DNA from: JAVBQJ01 sp031549115
GTDB taxonomy: Bacteria > Verrucomicrobiota > Lentisphaeria > Victivallales > Victivallaceae
Direction: 5' to 3'
NCBI GenBank assembly: GCA_031549115.1
Contig: JAVBQJ010000043.1
Coordinates: 15,187 to 79,186 of the forward strand
Length of the DNA: 64,000 nt
Shown here: positions 45,001-55,307 of the stretch, piece after piece
How positions within the stretch are numbered: the stretch's first letter is position 1
How the letters are laid out: every line of letters starts with the position of its first letter
The notes under the pieces: generated by a model
Told to the model about the DNA's origin: nothing
Databases searched by the model: none
The model's input: only the letters and a program-made list of their open reading frames with translations
Program-made: the position numbers and the translations under genes

Positions 45001-47004
45001 ATGCAAAAGCTTCAGGAGCCGAAAGACTTTCTGGCCCGTAACCGGCTTCAACATACGGAATCGGAAATTGCCTGGATTTTGAAATCGGAACAAGTCACCG
45101 TTGAAATTCTGAAAAATCGGCGGCAGATCCGTTTTGTCAATCAGCAGCAATACGCGTTGGGTTCGGTTGAATCTCCGCTGCTGATCGAATCTGCCGCAGG
45201 GGTTGAAGCGCTTGATTTTGCCGATGCCCAAGAGTGTGAATGCACCTGGGAGGAATTCGGCGCTGTCGGCGGCTACCGCCTGAAGCTGAGCCGTTTCGCC
45301 AAAAGCAACAGGGATTTTCCGCTTGATATTGTACTTTTCATCGGCTTGAACTGGCAGACGGATGAAGCCGTACTCGAATTCCGTCCGCAGGAGAGCGATG
45401 GCGTACGCATCAGAGAATGTCGCTGGCCGGGAGGATTCGCGCCGGAATGCGTCGACAATACCATCATGCCTTTCATGCAGGGAATGATTATTCCCAAATG
45501 CCAGCAGCAGGAAGCAAAGGGTTTCTTCTATTGTGCCGATCCGGAATCGTCTGCTTATATGTGCTTCAGCCAGGTTCTTTATATGCCGTGGTGGGGGGTG
45601 GAGCAGAAAAATGGCGCGGCCCTGTTGATTGTCGACACCCCCGATGATTTCGGTGTGGCGTTTCATCACCCCGCCGGCGGCCCGACTTTACTGGAAACGC
45701 GCTTTCTGCCGTCATTGAAGCGTTTTGACTATACCCGTCGTGTTTTGGTGAAATTATTTGCGTGCGGCAATTACGTTTCCATGGCCCGGGCATACCGTTC
45801 TTACCTGATCGAACGCGGGCGATTTGTCGCTCTGTCGGAAAAAATCGCCCGAACGCCGAAGGTTGCCGATTTGATCGGAGGGGCAATCCTTCATTGCGGC
45901 TTGCTTTACGATTATCAGCCGGGCACAATCGGATACCATGCGGAATTCCCGGAAAAAAGCCGATTGTTGACGCCGGCCTCCGTTATTCTCAAGCAGCTGG
46001 AACAGTTGTATGCCAATGGACTGCGCAACGCCTGTCTGCATCTGGACGGTTGGGGGTTCGCCGGATACGATGCGCTGGAACCGGATTCGATCCCGGTCGG
46101 GCCGCTTGCCGGCGGGGAAGCCGGAGTTCTGGCCATCAATCGGAAATGCCACGATTTCAGCTGGCTGTTCACGCTTCACCAGCAATACCGCGACCACTAT
46201 CTGGCGGCGGCGGGTTACAATGCCGATCATCTGATTCGCCGTGCCGACGGCAGCAACCAATTCGAACATCTTTGGTGCGGAGGCAAAAATGGATTGCTTT
46301 GTCCGGAGTTTTCAGCAGAGTATACACGGAGGAATAACCGGTATTTTGCCGAAACTGGTCTACAGCTTGACGGCAGCTATCTGGATGTATTTTCCGTCTG
46401 TCCGCTTGATGAATGTCATCATCCGGAACATCGCGTAACCAGAAGTCAATGCAAGGTACTCAGAGCGGATTGCCTGAATTATATCCGGACCCGCTGGGGA
46501 ATCGTAAGTTCGGAGGAGGCCGCCGACTGGTCGATGCCTTATCTGGATTTGGTGCATCACGCCCCCTGGGGGCTTTATGAAAAACAGGACCCGGGCAATC
46601 CGGCACAGGGTATTCCGATTCCTTTGTTCAATCTGGTTTACCATGACGCTCTGGTTGTGCCGTGGCACGCCGATCCGAATAAAAAAGGCGGCTACAGTCT
46701 TCCGCCGGAACGCGTCCCATTTCTCTCCGCGTTGCTCAATGCCGGAATACCTTACATTTCCATGACGGCCTCCGCCGAGGAAATTGCGGCAATGGAACCG
46801 TTGCGCGAACTTCACCGCAGTTGCGGCACTTTACCGATGACGGGTCATCATTTTTTGAGTGCCGATTATCTCGAAGAGGAATCCACTTTTTCCGATGGTA
46901 CTGTCGTCAAAGTCAACCATCGGGATAATCAGTGGTGTATCACAAAAAACGGGCAGCTTATTGCTGCTTCCCGCCAGAACAGTCAGGAGGACTCTCTTTC
47001 ATGA
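45001..47004 (+). CDS. GH101/DUF5696-like glycoside hydrolase, cytoplasmic
   Basis: 667 residues, no signal peptide. Residues ~20-270 form a beta-rich supersandwich like that of mutarotase-type domains. Residues ~290-610 look like a barrel, with LHLDGWGFAGYDALEPD and ETGLQLDGSYLDVFSVCPLDE at strand ends. The DGSYLDV stretch recalls the nucleophile region of the GH101/DUF5696 group of endo-hexosaminidase-like enzymes; this is a resemblance, not proof. It has a consensus promoter and overlaps an alternative prepilin start by four bases, making it the first gene of the cluster operon. Confidence 0.55.
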   Translation: MQKLQEPKDFLARNRLQHTESEIAWILKSEQVTVEILKNRRQIRFVNQQQYALGSVESPLLIESAAGVEALDFADAQECECTWEEFGAVGGYRLKLSRFAKSNRDFPLDIVLFIGLNWQTDEAVLEFRPQESDGVRIRECRWPGGFAPECVDNTIMPFMQGMIIPKCQQQEAKGFFYCADPESSAYMCFSQVLYMPWWGVEQKNGAALLIVDTPDDFGVAFHHPAGGPTLLETRFLPSLKRFDYTRRVLVKLFACGNYVSMARAYRSYLIERGRFVALSEKIARTPKVADLIGGAILHCGLLYDYQPGTIGYHAEFPEKSRLLTPASVILKQLEQLYANGLRNACLHLDGWGFAGYDALEPDSIPVGPLAGGEAGVLAINRKCHDFSWLFTLHQQYRDHYLAAAGYNADHLIRRADGSNQFEHLWCGGKNGLLCPEFSAEYTRRNNRYFAETGLQLDGSYLDVFSVCPLDECHHPEHRVTRSQCKVLRADCLNYIRTRWGIVSSEEAADWSMPYLDLVHHAPWGLYEKQDPGNPAQGIPIPLFNLVYHDALVVPWHADPNKKGGYSLPPERVPFLSALLNAGIPYISMTASAEEIAAMEPLRELHRSCGTLPMTGHHFLSADYLEEESTFSDGTVVKVNHRDNQWCITKNGQLIAASRQNSQEDSLS

Positions 47005-47063
47005 AAGCAAGCCAATTAACGGACCAGGAAACCAGGAACATTAAAAACGTAAAAGGAATGGAA

Positions 47064-47801
47064 ATGAAAAAATTTACACTCATAGAGCTGCTCGTCGTGA
47101 TCGCAATCATCGCCATCCTCGCCAGCATGCTGCTGCCCGCGCTGGCGAAAGCGCGCGCGGCGGCGCAGAACATCAAATGCGTCAGCAATCTGAAGCAGCA
47201 GGGACTGGGAATCACGATGTATACCGGAGACAATAACGGCTATTTTGTTACCGGCAACTACGCTTTTATCAACGATAACGGTCCTTACGGCCTCTATTCA
47301 AAAGATTACTTCAGTGGAACCAAGCTTTTAAACTGTCCGGCAAGTTCTTTGCCGGCCACCATGCCCTATGGCGAAAATACCTACAGTCTGTTGCGCCTGG
47401 CCTGGGGTAACTGGTCTCCGTACGAAGGAGGAGCCGGGTGGTATGCGCCGTTGCGGGATACAAACGCGCTCGGCGGCTGGGAAACCCCGTACGGGTATGT
47501 GATGGACAGCTGGATTTTCGCCGCCCCGATCACCGATCTGGCCGCGTTGAAAGATTCCGGCACCTCCGGGCATACGTTCAACATGGTTCTCGCCAGCGAT
47601 GATCCGCAGTTACCCAATCATGCCACCGGCCGTTATACGATGAATGCGGTGCGGGCCGACGGCAGTGCGATTACAGCGAAGAACTTCTATACCCAAAGCT
47701 ATATCCCGGCCGGAATTTCAGCCTGGACACAGCGTCTGTTCGGTCTCTCGACAGAAGAGTATGCCAATGTCATGGCATGCGGCGATACCAGCATGAATTG
47801 A
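47064..47801 (+). CDS. Type II-like prepilin, cassette 4, with degenerate H-X9-DG motif
   Basis: 245 residues from ATG 47064 (MKK then FTLIELLVVIAIIAILAS), preceded by AAAGGA at seven bases. An alternative ATG at 47001 overlaps the upstream stop and has AGGAGG ten bases away; it would add a 21-residue leader, so the start is unsettled. The mature helix (MLLPALAKARAAAQNIKC) is typical. The C-terminal motif is weakened (GRYTMNAVRADGSAI), lacking the DGH ending of the other three. The -1 residue is Lys. It sits between two hydrolase genes of the AraC cluster. Confidence 0.83.
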   Translation: MKKFTLIELLVVIAIIAILASMLLPALAKARAAAQNIKCVSNLKQQGLGITMYTGDNNGYFVTGNYAFINDNGPYGLYSKDYFSGTKLLNCPASSLPATMPYGENTYSLLRLAWGNWSPYEGGAGWYAPLRDTNALGGWETPYGYVMDSWIFAAPITDLAALKDSGTSGHTFNMVLASDDPQLPNHATGRYTMNAVRADGSAITAKNFYTQSYIPAGISAWTQRLFGLSTEEYANVMACGDTSMN

Positions 47802-47914
47802 CGTTACATTATGCCTGCACTCCGAAAATATGCATCCTGCCACGTGGATACCCGTTGCTCCTCCGGCATGCCGCACTGAATTTTATCATCATTGATTACG
47901 CAAGGATTTGTCAA

Positions 47915-50611
47915 ATGAAATTGTCGAAATACATGCTCCTGCTTTGTATGGCTTGCCCATTTTTCTGGGCTGCCATCGGAGGAGAGGTGGCGGACAAGAA
48001 GATGGTTTGGGCGCACAATACTCCGTGGTTCCGTCCGGAGGACAATTCGCTCTTCACCTCCTGGTACTACAACTATCCGTTGCAGAGCACCATGGACTCT
48101 CCCACAATCCGGCTTGATTCATTGAAGGAAGAGCTGCGCCAGGCCAAAGCCGCGGGAATTGACGGATTTTTCCTTGATCTTGGAACCGACCCCAACCGTG
48201 GACCGTTTCATTGGAGTGCGATCGTCAAAGATTATCTCCAGGCGGCCGAAGGCACGGATTTCCAGATCGGCATCTGTCTCGACGGCGGTAACATGGGGGT
48301 CGATTACGAAGTCAGCGAAGTCGTCCGCATGCTCAAAGAAAATGGCGGTCACCCCAACTACCCCAAGCATAACGGGCGCGCGGTTCTTTTCACCTATGTC
48401 TACAATCAGCCGGGCACCTGGAGCGCCGAGGAGTGGCTTGCGGTTCGGAAAGGCTGGAAAGATGCCGGCCTGGAAACCTATCTGGTCGCCAATCTCGCTC
48501 CGTGGCCCAACCGGTCGATCGATCTGGCCAAAGAAGAGAAGTACAAAGACGCTTTTGACGCCGTTTATATGTTCGACTCTCCGGCGCACGCCAATGACCC
48601 GGTGGCGGTGAACAACCGGATTTTCAAGAAATTCTGCGATGAGAACGGCAAGAGGTATATTCCGACGCTCCATCCCGGCTACTATGGGGCCTGGCTGCTC
48701 TCGAATGACTTTTACAATCCCTTCCGCGGTGTGGATTTCCTGTACAGCACCTATGTCGCCGCCAAACAGATTCCGGCCGACTGGTTCCATGTGACGACAT
48801 GGAATGACCTGATGGAAACCGCAGTCTTTGAGCGCGCCTACACATTCGGCATGATCGATTCGTTCCGCTTTTACTGCAACGACTTGAAAGGCATTCCTTT
48901 TAAATACCAGGAACCGAAGGTTTTACTGGCGTATCACCGGGAAGAAATTCCCGGCAGCCTGTTCCGCCTGGAGGCCATGAACCTGCCCTCCGAAAGCGAA
49001 GAACCGGTGGAAATTTCCGGCTCGCTGCTGGACTGGCAAGGCAATAAAGTTACCGATTTGCCCATGCGCAAGCTCAATGCCGCGGCTGTTGACCGCACGG
49101 AATGGTTGATCCCGACGACGGACCTGGCCTGGTCGCCGGTGTTGGTCCCGGAAATCACGGTTCGCTCCGGCGCATGGGAACGCACGGTCAAGGCTCCGGC
49201 GGTATTGCTGGTGTCGTCCTGGCAGCAGAACGCCCTGACGATAAATGTTCCGGTCGACCGGCTTATGGACTTCCCGAACAAACTTACCATTGCACAGGAA
49301 GGAAACAAGCTGGATGCGCAAATTGAATTTGCCGCGCCGGAAAAACTGCGGCGGATCGTCCTGTTCAAAAATGACCGTCCCATCGCCCTGTTTTCGCCGG
49401 AATTGTGGGCTGGGGAAATGATCTGTAATTTCCGGCTTGGCGGCGATCTGTCATTCACCGTAAACAACGGACGCATCTTGCGCGCATTGAAAAAAGGCGC
49501 CCAATACAACGGCTGCGGTAATTTCAAGTGGGATGAAACGACCTTGTTCAACCAGTATGACAGTGGCGGTCTCGCGGTGAGCGTGGCGGGCGACCCGGAT
49601 ATGACGCTTGCGGTGACAACTCTGAAAGACAATCAACAACATGAGATCAAGGTCGCGGATCTGGTCGAAAAACGGCAGATCAAAGAGGATGATTTCCTCT
49701 TTCTGACCTCGCCGGACGGAACCTTGTTGACCGATCAGTCTCTCGATATGGCGGAGGGTTCCCTGGCGTTTTCGGTATTCGCCCCGGCGCCGCGGAACAG
49801 CGACAGCTATTATGTCCGCTATGAATCCATGGATGGAAATGTCATGTTCTCCGTTCCGATTTTCCCATTCGGAGAAAATGAATTGGAAACCAGAGCCATA
49901 TATGAAACTCCGGTCGGCATGGAGACACGCTGCTGGAACATGCGCACGGAGTCGGAATTCCTGACCCCGGCCGATCAGGTTCCGGTACAATCAACCCGGA
50001 TCGTCAAACGTCCGGTTTCGAAGCTGACCGAGCGTACCGCCCACTGGAAGTTCGATGGCAATGGTGTCGACATCGGCAGTGAATACTATGAAGGCCCGGT
50101 TCAGATTGCCGATAACCTCTTTGTTGCCGAAGGTTTTGATGGACATGGGGCATCGCTGAAATTTGATGGAAATTCTTCATTCCGGTTACGCCGTTTGGGC
50201 TGGCCTGTCAGCGGCCACGGACGCATTGAATTCTGGTTGAAGCCGGATGATTTCAATGGGAAAAAGCAGTCGGTTATTTACAAAAGCGGCTGGCAGGATG
50301 GTATCAGTGTGAATCTGCTTGAAGACGGCAGAATCGAAGTCGTCAGAAGCTTCGGCAAAGGACTGACGGAAACGATTCTCCACGAAAGTTTCGCGGGAGG
50401 AACCGCTTTGACTCCGGGGCGCTGGCACAAAGTCGAAATTGTCGGGGACGCCGAATTGCTGCGAATCGTGCTTGACGGCAAGGAGGACGGACGCATGACT
50501 CCGGCTGTGATGCGCACCTACGGGCCGGCAACGGTATTTTTAGGCGGAGGCATGCCCGGTTATGAAAATTATCGCGGCCAATTGGATGAATTGTCTGTCC
50601 ACGGATTGTGA
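47915..50611 (+). CDS. Secreted GH99/GH71-like hydrolase with C-terminal LamG-type domain
   Basis: 898 residues with signal peptide MKLSKYMLLLCMACPFFWAA. Residues ~28-350 match the barrel of the GH71/GH99 group: AHNTPWFRPEDNS, LRQAKAAGIDGFFLDLG, FTYVYNQPGTWSAEEW, and HVTTWNDLMETAVFE (the conserved W-N-x-x-E end). Such enzymes cleave alpha-1,3-glucans or alpha-mannosides. The middle is beta-rich. Residues ~720-898 form a LamG/concanavalin-like domain (AHWKFDGNG ... GRIEFWLKPDD ... GRWHKVEIV). AAGGA precedes the ATG, 113 bases after the prepilin stop. Substrate specificity is not predictable. Confidence 0.75.
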   Translation: MKLSKYMLLLCMACPFFWAAIGGEVADKKMVWAHNTPWFRPEDNSLFTSWYYNYPLQSTMDSPTIRLDSLKEELRQAKAAGIDGFFLDLGTDPNRGPFHWSAIVKDYLQAAEGTDFQIGICLDGGNMGVDYEVSEVVRMLKENGGHPNYPKHNGRAVLFTYVYNQPGTWSAEEWLAVRKGWKDAGLETYLVANLAPWPNRSIDLAKEEKYKDAFDAVYMFDSPAHANDPVAVNNRIFKKFCDENGKRYIPTLHPGYYGAWLLSNDFYNPFRGVDFLYSTYVAAKQIPADWFHVTTWNDLMETAVFERAYTFGMIDSFRFYCNDLKGIPFKYQEPKVLLAYHREEIPGSLFRLEAMNLPSESEEPVEISGSLLDWQGNKVTDLPMRKLNAAAVDRTEWLIPTTDLAWSPVLVPEITVRSGAWERTVKAPAVLLVSSWQQNALTINVPVDRLMDFPNKLTIAQEGNKLDAQIEFAAPEKLRRIVLFKNDRPIALFSPELWAGEMICNFRLGGDLSFTVNNGRILRALKKGAQYNGCGNFKWDETTLFNQYDSGGLAVSVAGDPDMTLAVTTLKDNQQHEIKVADLVEKRQIKEDDFLFLTSPDGTLLTDQSLDMAEGSLAFSVFAPAPRNSDSYYVRYESMDGNVMFSVPIFPFGENELETRAIYETPVGMETRCWNMRTESEFLTPADQVPVQSTRIVKRPVSKLTERTAHWKFDGNGVDIGSEYYEGPVQIADNLFVAEGFDGHGASLKFDGNSSFRLRRLGWPVSGHGRIEFWLKPDDFNGKKQSVIYKSGWQDGISVNLLEDGRIEVVRSFGKGLTETILHESFAGGTALTPGRWHKVEIVGDAELLRIVLDGKEDGRMTPAVMRTYGPATVFLGGGMPGYENYRGQLDELSVHGL

Positions 50612-52899
50612 CAGACCGGAACAGTGAAATATCTTACCTGGAACGAAGCCTGCCGGACCAATTTCCGGCAGCTTCTTCCACTCCTGAATTTATGAAAATC
50701 ACTCCTGGAATTTTTTGGTACTGGAACGCAAATCCCACTTCCAGTGGAATCCGGCGTCAACTTACAGCAATGAAAGAGGCTGGTTTCGCTTGTGTCTATT
50801 TGCACCCCATGTCGGATTGTTTTCAAAAGCATTTCTTCTTCCGCGGCATGGATATCGCCTACCTGGGCAGCAGATATTTTCAACTTGTGCATGTTATGCT
50901 GGAAGAATGCAGGCGGCTTGGCCTGACCATGATGCTTTACGATGAATCCGGTTGGCCCAGCGGCGGCGTGCTGGACCGTCTCCTGCGGCTTCATCCGGAG
51001 GTCCGGCGCAAATACATCGACCGCGATGGCAACATCGGTTATCAGGAGGTGCCCGATCTGATGGGAGGCCGCGCCACGGACTACTTCATCGACATGGTAT
51101 ATGAGCGCTACCGCCAGGAACTGGGAAATGAATTCGGGAAGACGATCCGCGGCATATTCACGGATGAACCATTTTGGAAAGTTACATTTTCCGATGAGCT
51201 GATGTCCATTCCACCCAACAGCATTCCGTTCCCCGACGGGATCGAGCAGGAGCTCCAAGAGGTATTTCAGCTGAAATTATCCGACCTGTTGCCTCAACTC
51301 CTGGGCGGAGAACATGCTTCTTTGCTGGACCGATCGGAGGCGCGCGAAATCTACCTGGAGTGCTGTACCCGGCTGTTCGCCCGCAATTATACGGCAAAAC
51401 TCGCCCGCTGGTGTCAGATGAATCATCTTGACTTTGAAGGACACTACGATGAAGACGACGGCTTCTTTGAAGGCAACGGGCCGCATTCGCCGCTCCGGCT
51501 GCTCTCGCCCATGCATGTTCCCGGAGTCGATGCGATCTGGCGGCTGATCTATCCCGAGGGAGACCGGAACGGTCATTACGCCCGTTTTGCCCAAGCCGCG
51601 GCGATACGCAATCGGCGGGAGGATGCATTTTGCGAATGCTTCAATGTCTACGGTTATTACCTGACCACGCCGGTCATGAGCTGGGTGGGCAATATGTTAT
51701 TGACCAAAGGCATCAATCGTCTCCTGATGATGCCGTATTTATACAGCGACCGCGGCTTGCGCAAAATATGCTGCGGGACCGATATTTCGCCGCGCAATCC
51801 GATCTGGCATGCGCTTCCCGCGCTCAACGCTTTTTGGCGCTGGGCCGGGAACTTCAATACCGGAGCATGGGATACGAATGTCTGGGTACTGGTACGACGC
51901 GACATCCAGGATTCGGAGTTCGGCGAAAAAGTACATCATATGTTTGAGCTTCTCGATGAGAAGCTGGTGGAATGGCGTTTGGCCGATGACGATGATTTGA
52001 ACACGCCGTGCGGCTTCCGCCCCTCGATATTGGTGGTTCCCGGCGAATTGAGTGAAATGGAAAAAAACCGGCTGAATCTGACCGGTTTACGGTTGGTCAA
52101 TGGATTTGACGCTAGCGCGCTGGCCGGATTGCCGTGCCTGGCGGCAGAACCGAATACCGGTGTACGGGTTTTGCGTTGTCTGCGCCCGGAAGGCGAAGCG
52201 CTGCTGCTGTTCAATTCCACGAATGCGGAATGCTGCTTCCGCCTGAAGCGAAGCACCGGTTTCCGGCATGAACTTCCTCCGCCGGACCCGGTGCCGTGCG
52301 AAATCGCTCCGGTATGCGAGCGCAACGATGCGGTGGAAATTCCTTTGCCGCCGTGGGGATTGCGTATCCTGTTGAAAGAGCGCCCTTCCCAGGCTCCGGC
52401 GGCTCTTGCGCCGACACACCGGAGAAGGGTGCGGCTTGATTGGAGTTTGAAAAAACTGCGGTGTCTGCGCCTTTCCAGGGAGGGGGCGACCCATTACGAA
52501 GAGCAGACGATGAATGTGCCGCTGCGCGACGGAGATATCACCAGGGTCATGCCGGCATTTTCAGGAATTGCGGAGGTGCAAAGCGAGTTCGTTTCGGAAC
52601 AGGCAACGACGGCATGGATCGTCCTGGATGAGGTGCAATACGGTGCGGAATTTTTCTGTAACGGCAAGCGGTGCGGCCTGCGCGCATTTGCGCCATGGGC
52701 CTTTAAAATCCGGCTCCGGCAGGGGGTGAACCGCTTTAAAATCCGGATTTCCTCTTCCGGAGGCAACGAATACGCCCGTTGTGCGGCAGAAGAGCTTGAA
52801 CCGGCGGGGTGGTTCAACGATTATGCCCGGATCCGAAAAAGCTTTGTCCGGGACGATACCCAATGCGGCGTATCGCCCCGGGCGACTTTGCTGTGGTAA
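50608..52899 (+). CDS. GH106-like (alpha-L-rhamnosidase type) hydrolase, cytoplasmic
   Basis: 763 residues. The opening GIFWYWNANPTSSGIRRQL followed by KEAGFACVYLHP and GLTMMLYDESGWPSGG is the pattern of GH106 and related rhamnosidase-like barrels. A probable acid/base region is FTDEPFW. The C-terminal ~250 residues are beta-sandwich-like. There is no signal peptide. GTG 50608 overlaps the upstream stop (GTGA), supporting coupling; ATG 50692 is an alternative start without a ribosome site. Family assignment is by pattern; GH106 proteins release L-rhamnose, which would be taken up or used by the adjoining genes. Confidence 0.62.
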   Translation: MTDRNSEISYLERSLPDQFPAASSTPEFMKITPGIFWYWNANPTSSGIRRQLTAMKEAGFACVYLHPMSDCFQKHFFFRGMDIAYLGSRYFQLVHVMLEECRRLGLTMMLYDESGWPSGGVLDRLLRLHPEVRRKYIDRDGNIGYQEVPDLMGGRATDYFIDMVYERYRQELGNEFGKTIRGIFTDEPFWKVTFSDELMSIPPNSIPFPDGIEQELQEVFQLKLSDLLPQLLGGEHASLLDRSEAREIYLECCTRLFARNYTAKLARWCQMNHLDFEGHYDEDDGFFEGNGPHSPLRLLSPMHVPGVDAIWRLIYPEGDRNGHYARFAQAAAIRNRREDAFCECFNVYGYYLTTPVMSWVGNMLLTKGINRLLMMPYLYSDRGLRKICCGTDISPRNPIWHALPALNAFWRWAGNFNTGAWDTNVWVLVRRDIQDSEFGEKVHHMFELLDEKLVEWRLADDDDLNTPCGFRPSILVVPGELSEMEKNRLNLTGLRLVNGFDASALAGLPCLAAEPNTGVRVLRCLRPEGEALLLFNSTNAECCFRLKRSTGFRHELPPPDPVPCEIAPVCERNDAVEIPLPPWGLRILLKERPSQAPAALAPTHRRRVRLDWSLKKLRCLRLSREGATHYEEQTMNVPLRDGDITRVMPAFSGIAEVQSEFVSEQATTAWIVLDEVQYGAEFFCNGKRCGLRAFAPWAFKIRLRQGVNRFKIRISSSGGNEYARCAAEELEPAGWFNDYARIRKSFVRDDTQCGVSPRATLLW

Positions 52900-52930
52900 T
52901 TCATGGATATATCATTCAGGAGAAAATAAT

Positions 52931-55246
52931 ATGCAGGTGCATTGGATCGATTGGCTGATCATGCTCGTTCCGGTGGCAATCATCGTATGGATGGCGGTTT
53001 ACTCGGGGAAATATATCCGGGGCGTGGTCGACTTCCTGGCGGCGGGCCGGGTGGCCGGACGTTATGTGATGTCGGTCGGCGAACTCTCCAGCAACCTCAG
53101 CGTAATCGCGCTGGTGGCGCTGGTCGAGGCCAAATACCAGACCGGCTTTGCGGTCGACTTCTGGGGCAACCTGATGGCGCCGCTCGGCATCGTATTCGCG
53201 CTGACCGGCTTCTGTGTTTACCGCTGGCGCGAAACCAAAACGCTCTCGTTCGGGCAGTTTCTGGAAATGCGCTACAACCGGGCATTCCGGATCTTCGCTT
53301 CGGCGTTGCGTTCGCTGTCCGAAATCATCACCAATGCCCTCGGTCCGGCCATCGCGGTCAATTTTTTCATCTACTTTCTGGACCTGCCGCACTCCATTCA
53401 TATTCTGGGCATCAATCTGCCCTGTTTCGGCATCATCCTGGTATTGCTGGTGGCGCTGGCCTTGGTCTGCGTCTGGCCCGGAGGCCGGGTGTCGCTTTTG
53501 ATCACCGACTGCTTCCAGGGGCTGCTGATGTATCCGGTATTCGTGATCATCGTCTTTTATATCATGATGCACTTTTCCTGGGATGTGGAAATCGCGCCGA
53601 CCATGGCGGACCGGGTCGCCGGGGAGAGCTTCCTGGACCCCTACGATGTGGCCGGATTGCGCGATTTCAATATTTTCGCGCTGGCGGTGAATATTTTCGC
53701 CAGTATTCTGAATCGCGCCAGCTGGTTCGGCAACGATACCACCAATTGCGGCCGTACGCCGCATGAACAGAAGATGGCGGGCATCCTCGGAGCCTGGCGC
53801 AACGGCTTCAGCATGCTGATGTTCACGGTAATTGCCGCGATGGTCATCACGATTATGAACCACCAGAATTTCGCCACGGAAGCCAAGTCGGTCCGCGACT
53901 CCATGACGGTAAAAATCGCCGGAGAAACCATCGCCGACCCGGTGGTGCGGGAAGCGGCGGTAACCGGAGTGAAAGCTCTGCCCGAACAGATTCGCGACAT
54001 CGGCTTCGACCGGCCGCTCTCGCGGGAACACAATCCGGATGTCGCCGTTTTCGAACAGATACAGACGGCGGTCGGCTCCGACGGCGCCGGTAATCTGACT
54101 TTTCAGAAATTCCGCACGCTTTATTGGCAGCAGATGATGGCGGTAACCCTGAAGCATATATTCCCGGTCGGAATGATCGGGCTCTTCGGTCTCCTGGGCA
54201 TCATGCTGGTGCTCTCGACGGACAACGCCCGGATCTTCAACTCGTCGAGCACCGTCATGCAGGACGTGATATTGCCGCTGCTGAAAAATCCGTTGACTCC
54301 CGAGCGGCACTTGCTCTGCCTCCGGCTCTGTTCGGCGGGGGTCGCGCTCTTCTTTGTACTGTTCAGCCTGTTCTTCGTGCAGCTGGACTATCTGAATATG
54401 TTCATGATCATCATGACCTCGATCTGGCTGGGCGGCGCGGGGCCGGTGATGATCTTCGGTTTGTACAGCCGTTTCGGCAATACCTGCGGCGCTTTCTCGG
54501 CGATTTTAACGGGATCGGGCATCTCGATTCTGGGAATCGTCATGCAGCGCAGCTGGCCGCAATCCATTTATCCGTTTCTGGTGCGCCACGACTGGGCGGA
54601 CGCGGTCGGCAACTGCCTGGAAGCCCTGTCGTCGCCCTTTGCGCCTTATGTCGTCTGGGAGATGTCGCCGGAAAAATTCCCGGTCAACTCCTATGAAATC
54701 TATTTTATCGCGATGCTGCTGGGCATTGCCGCCTATGTCGCCGGTTCGCTGGCGACCTACCGCCGCCCGTATAATCTGGACCGGCTGCTGCACCGCGGCA
54801 TTTACAGCATCGACGGCGCACGCGATATCGAATCGCCGTGGCGCCGGGGCAATATCTGGCGCAAACTGCTCGGCATCACCCCGGAATACACCCGGGGCGA
54901 CCGGATCATCACCTGGAGCGTATTTTTTTATTCGTTCGTCTTTCAACTCGGCGTCACCTTTTTCGGCGTGGTGGTCTGGAACTTCTGTTCGCCCTGGCCG
55001 CTGAAGTGGTGGAGCCATTACTTCTATATCGTGACCTTGCTGATTCCGGCGGTGACCGGCATCGTGACCACGGTATGGTTCGTCTGGGGCGGCGCCGGGG
55101 ATATGGTCCGGCTCTTCCGCGACCTGAAAGCCCGGGAGGACAATCCGCTGGACGACGGCCGGGTCGAAGGGCAGGTTTCTTTGGCGGATGAAGCCGCTTT
55201 TCGCGATGTCAATGAATTCCATAAAGAACAGGATCATACAAAATAG
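52931..55246 (+). CDS. Large sodium/solute symporter family transporter
   Basis: 771 residues, longer than the ~500-600 usual for the family. The N-terminus has the SSS pattern (IVWMAVYSGKYIRGVVDFLAAGR in part). Several hydrophobic helices follow. A soluble insertion of about 80 residues lies near residues 310-390 (TEAKSVRDSMTVKIAGETIA), and the C-terminal ~150 residues add further helices and a hydrophilic tail. It probably imports a sugar with Na+. AGGAG precedes ATG 52931 at eight bases, 31 bases after the GH106-like gene. Confidence 0.87.
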   Translation: MQVHWIDWLIMLVPVAIIVWMAVYSGKYIRGVVDFLAAGRVAGRYVMSVGELSSNLSVIALVALVEAKYQTGFAVDFWGNLMAPLGIVFALTGFCVYRWRETKTLSFGQFLEMRYNRAFRIFASALRSLSEIITNALGPAIAVNFFIYFLDLPHSIHILGINLPCFGIILVLLVALALVCVWPGGRVSLLITDCFQGLLMYPVFVIIVFYIMMHFSWDVEIAPTMADRVAGESFLDPYDVAGLRDFNIFALAVNIFASILNRASWFGNDTTNCGRTPHEQKMAGILGAWRNGFSMLMFTVIAAMVITIMNHQNFATEAKSVRDSMTVKIAGETIADPVVREAAVTGVKALPEQIRDIGFDRPLSREHNPDVAVFEQIQTAVGSDGAGNLTFQKFRTLYWQQMMAVTLKHIFPVGMIGLFGLLGIMLVLSTDNARIFNSSSTVMQDVILPLLKNPLTPERHLLCLRLCSAGVALFFVLFSLFFVQLDYLNMFMIIMTSIWLGGAGPVMIFGLYSRFGNTCGAFSAILTGSGISILGIVMQRSWPQSIYPFLVRHDWADAVGNCLEALSSPFAPYVVWEMSPEKFPVNSYEIYFIAMLLGIAAYVAGSLATYRRPYNLDRLLHRGIYSIDGARDIESPWRRGNIWRKLLGITPEYTRGDRIITWSVFFYSFVFQLGVTFFGVVVWNFCSPWPLKWWSHYFYIVTLLIPAVTGIVTTVWFVWGGAGDMVRLFRDLKAREDNPLDDGRVEGQVSLADEAAFRDVNEFHKEQDHTK

Positions 55247-55307
55247 AATTTGCAATTGTCGATTTACCGGTTACTTGCATTATCGACCTTACACAATCGG
55301 GGGAAAA

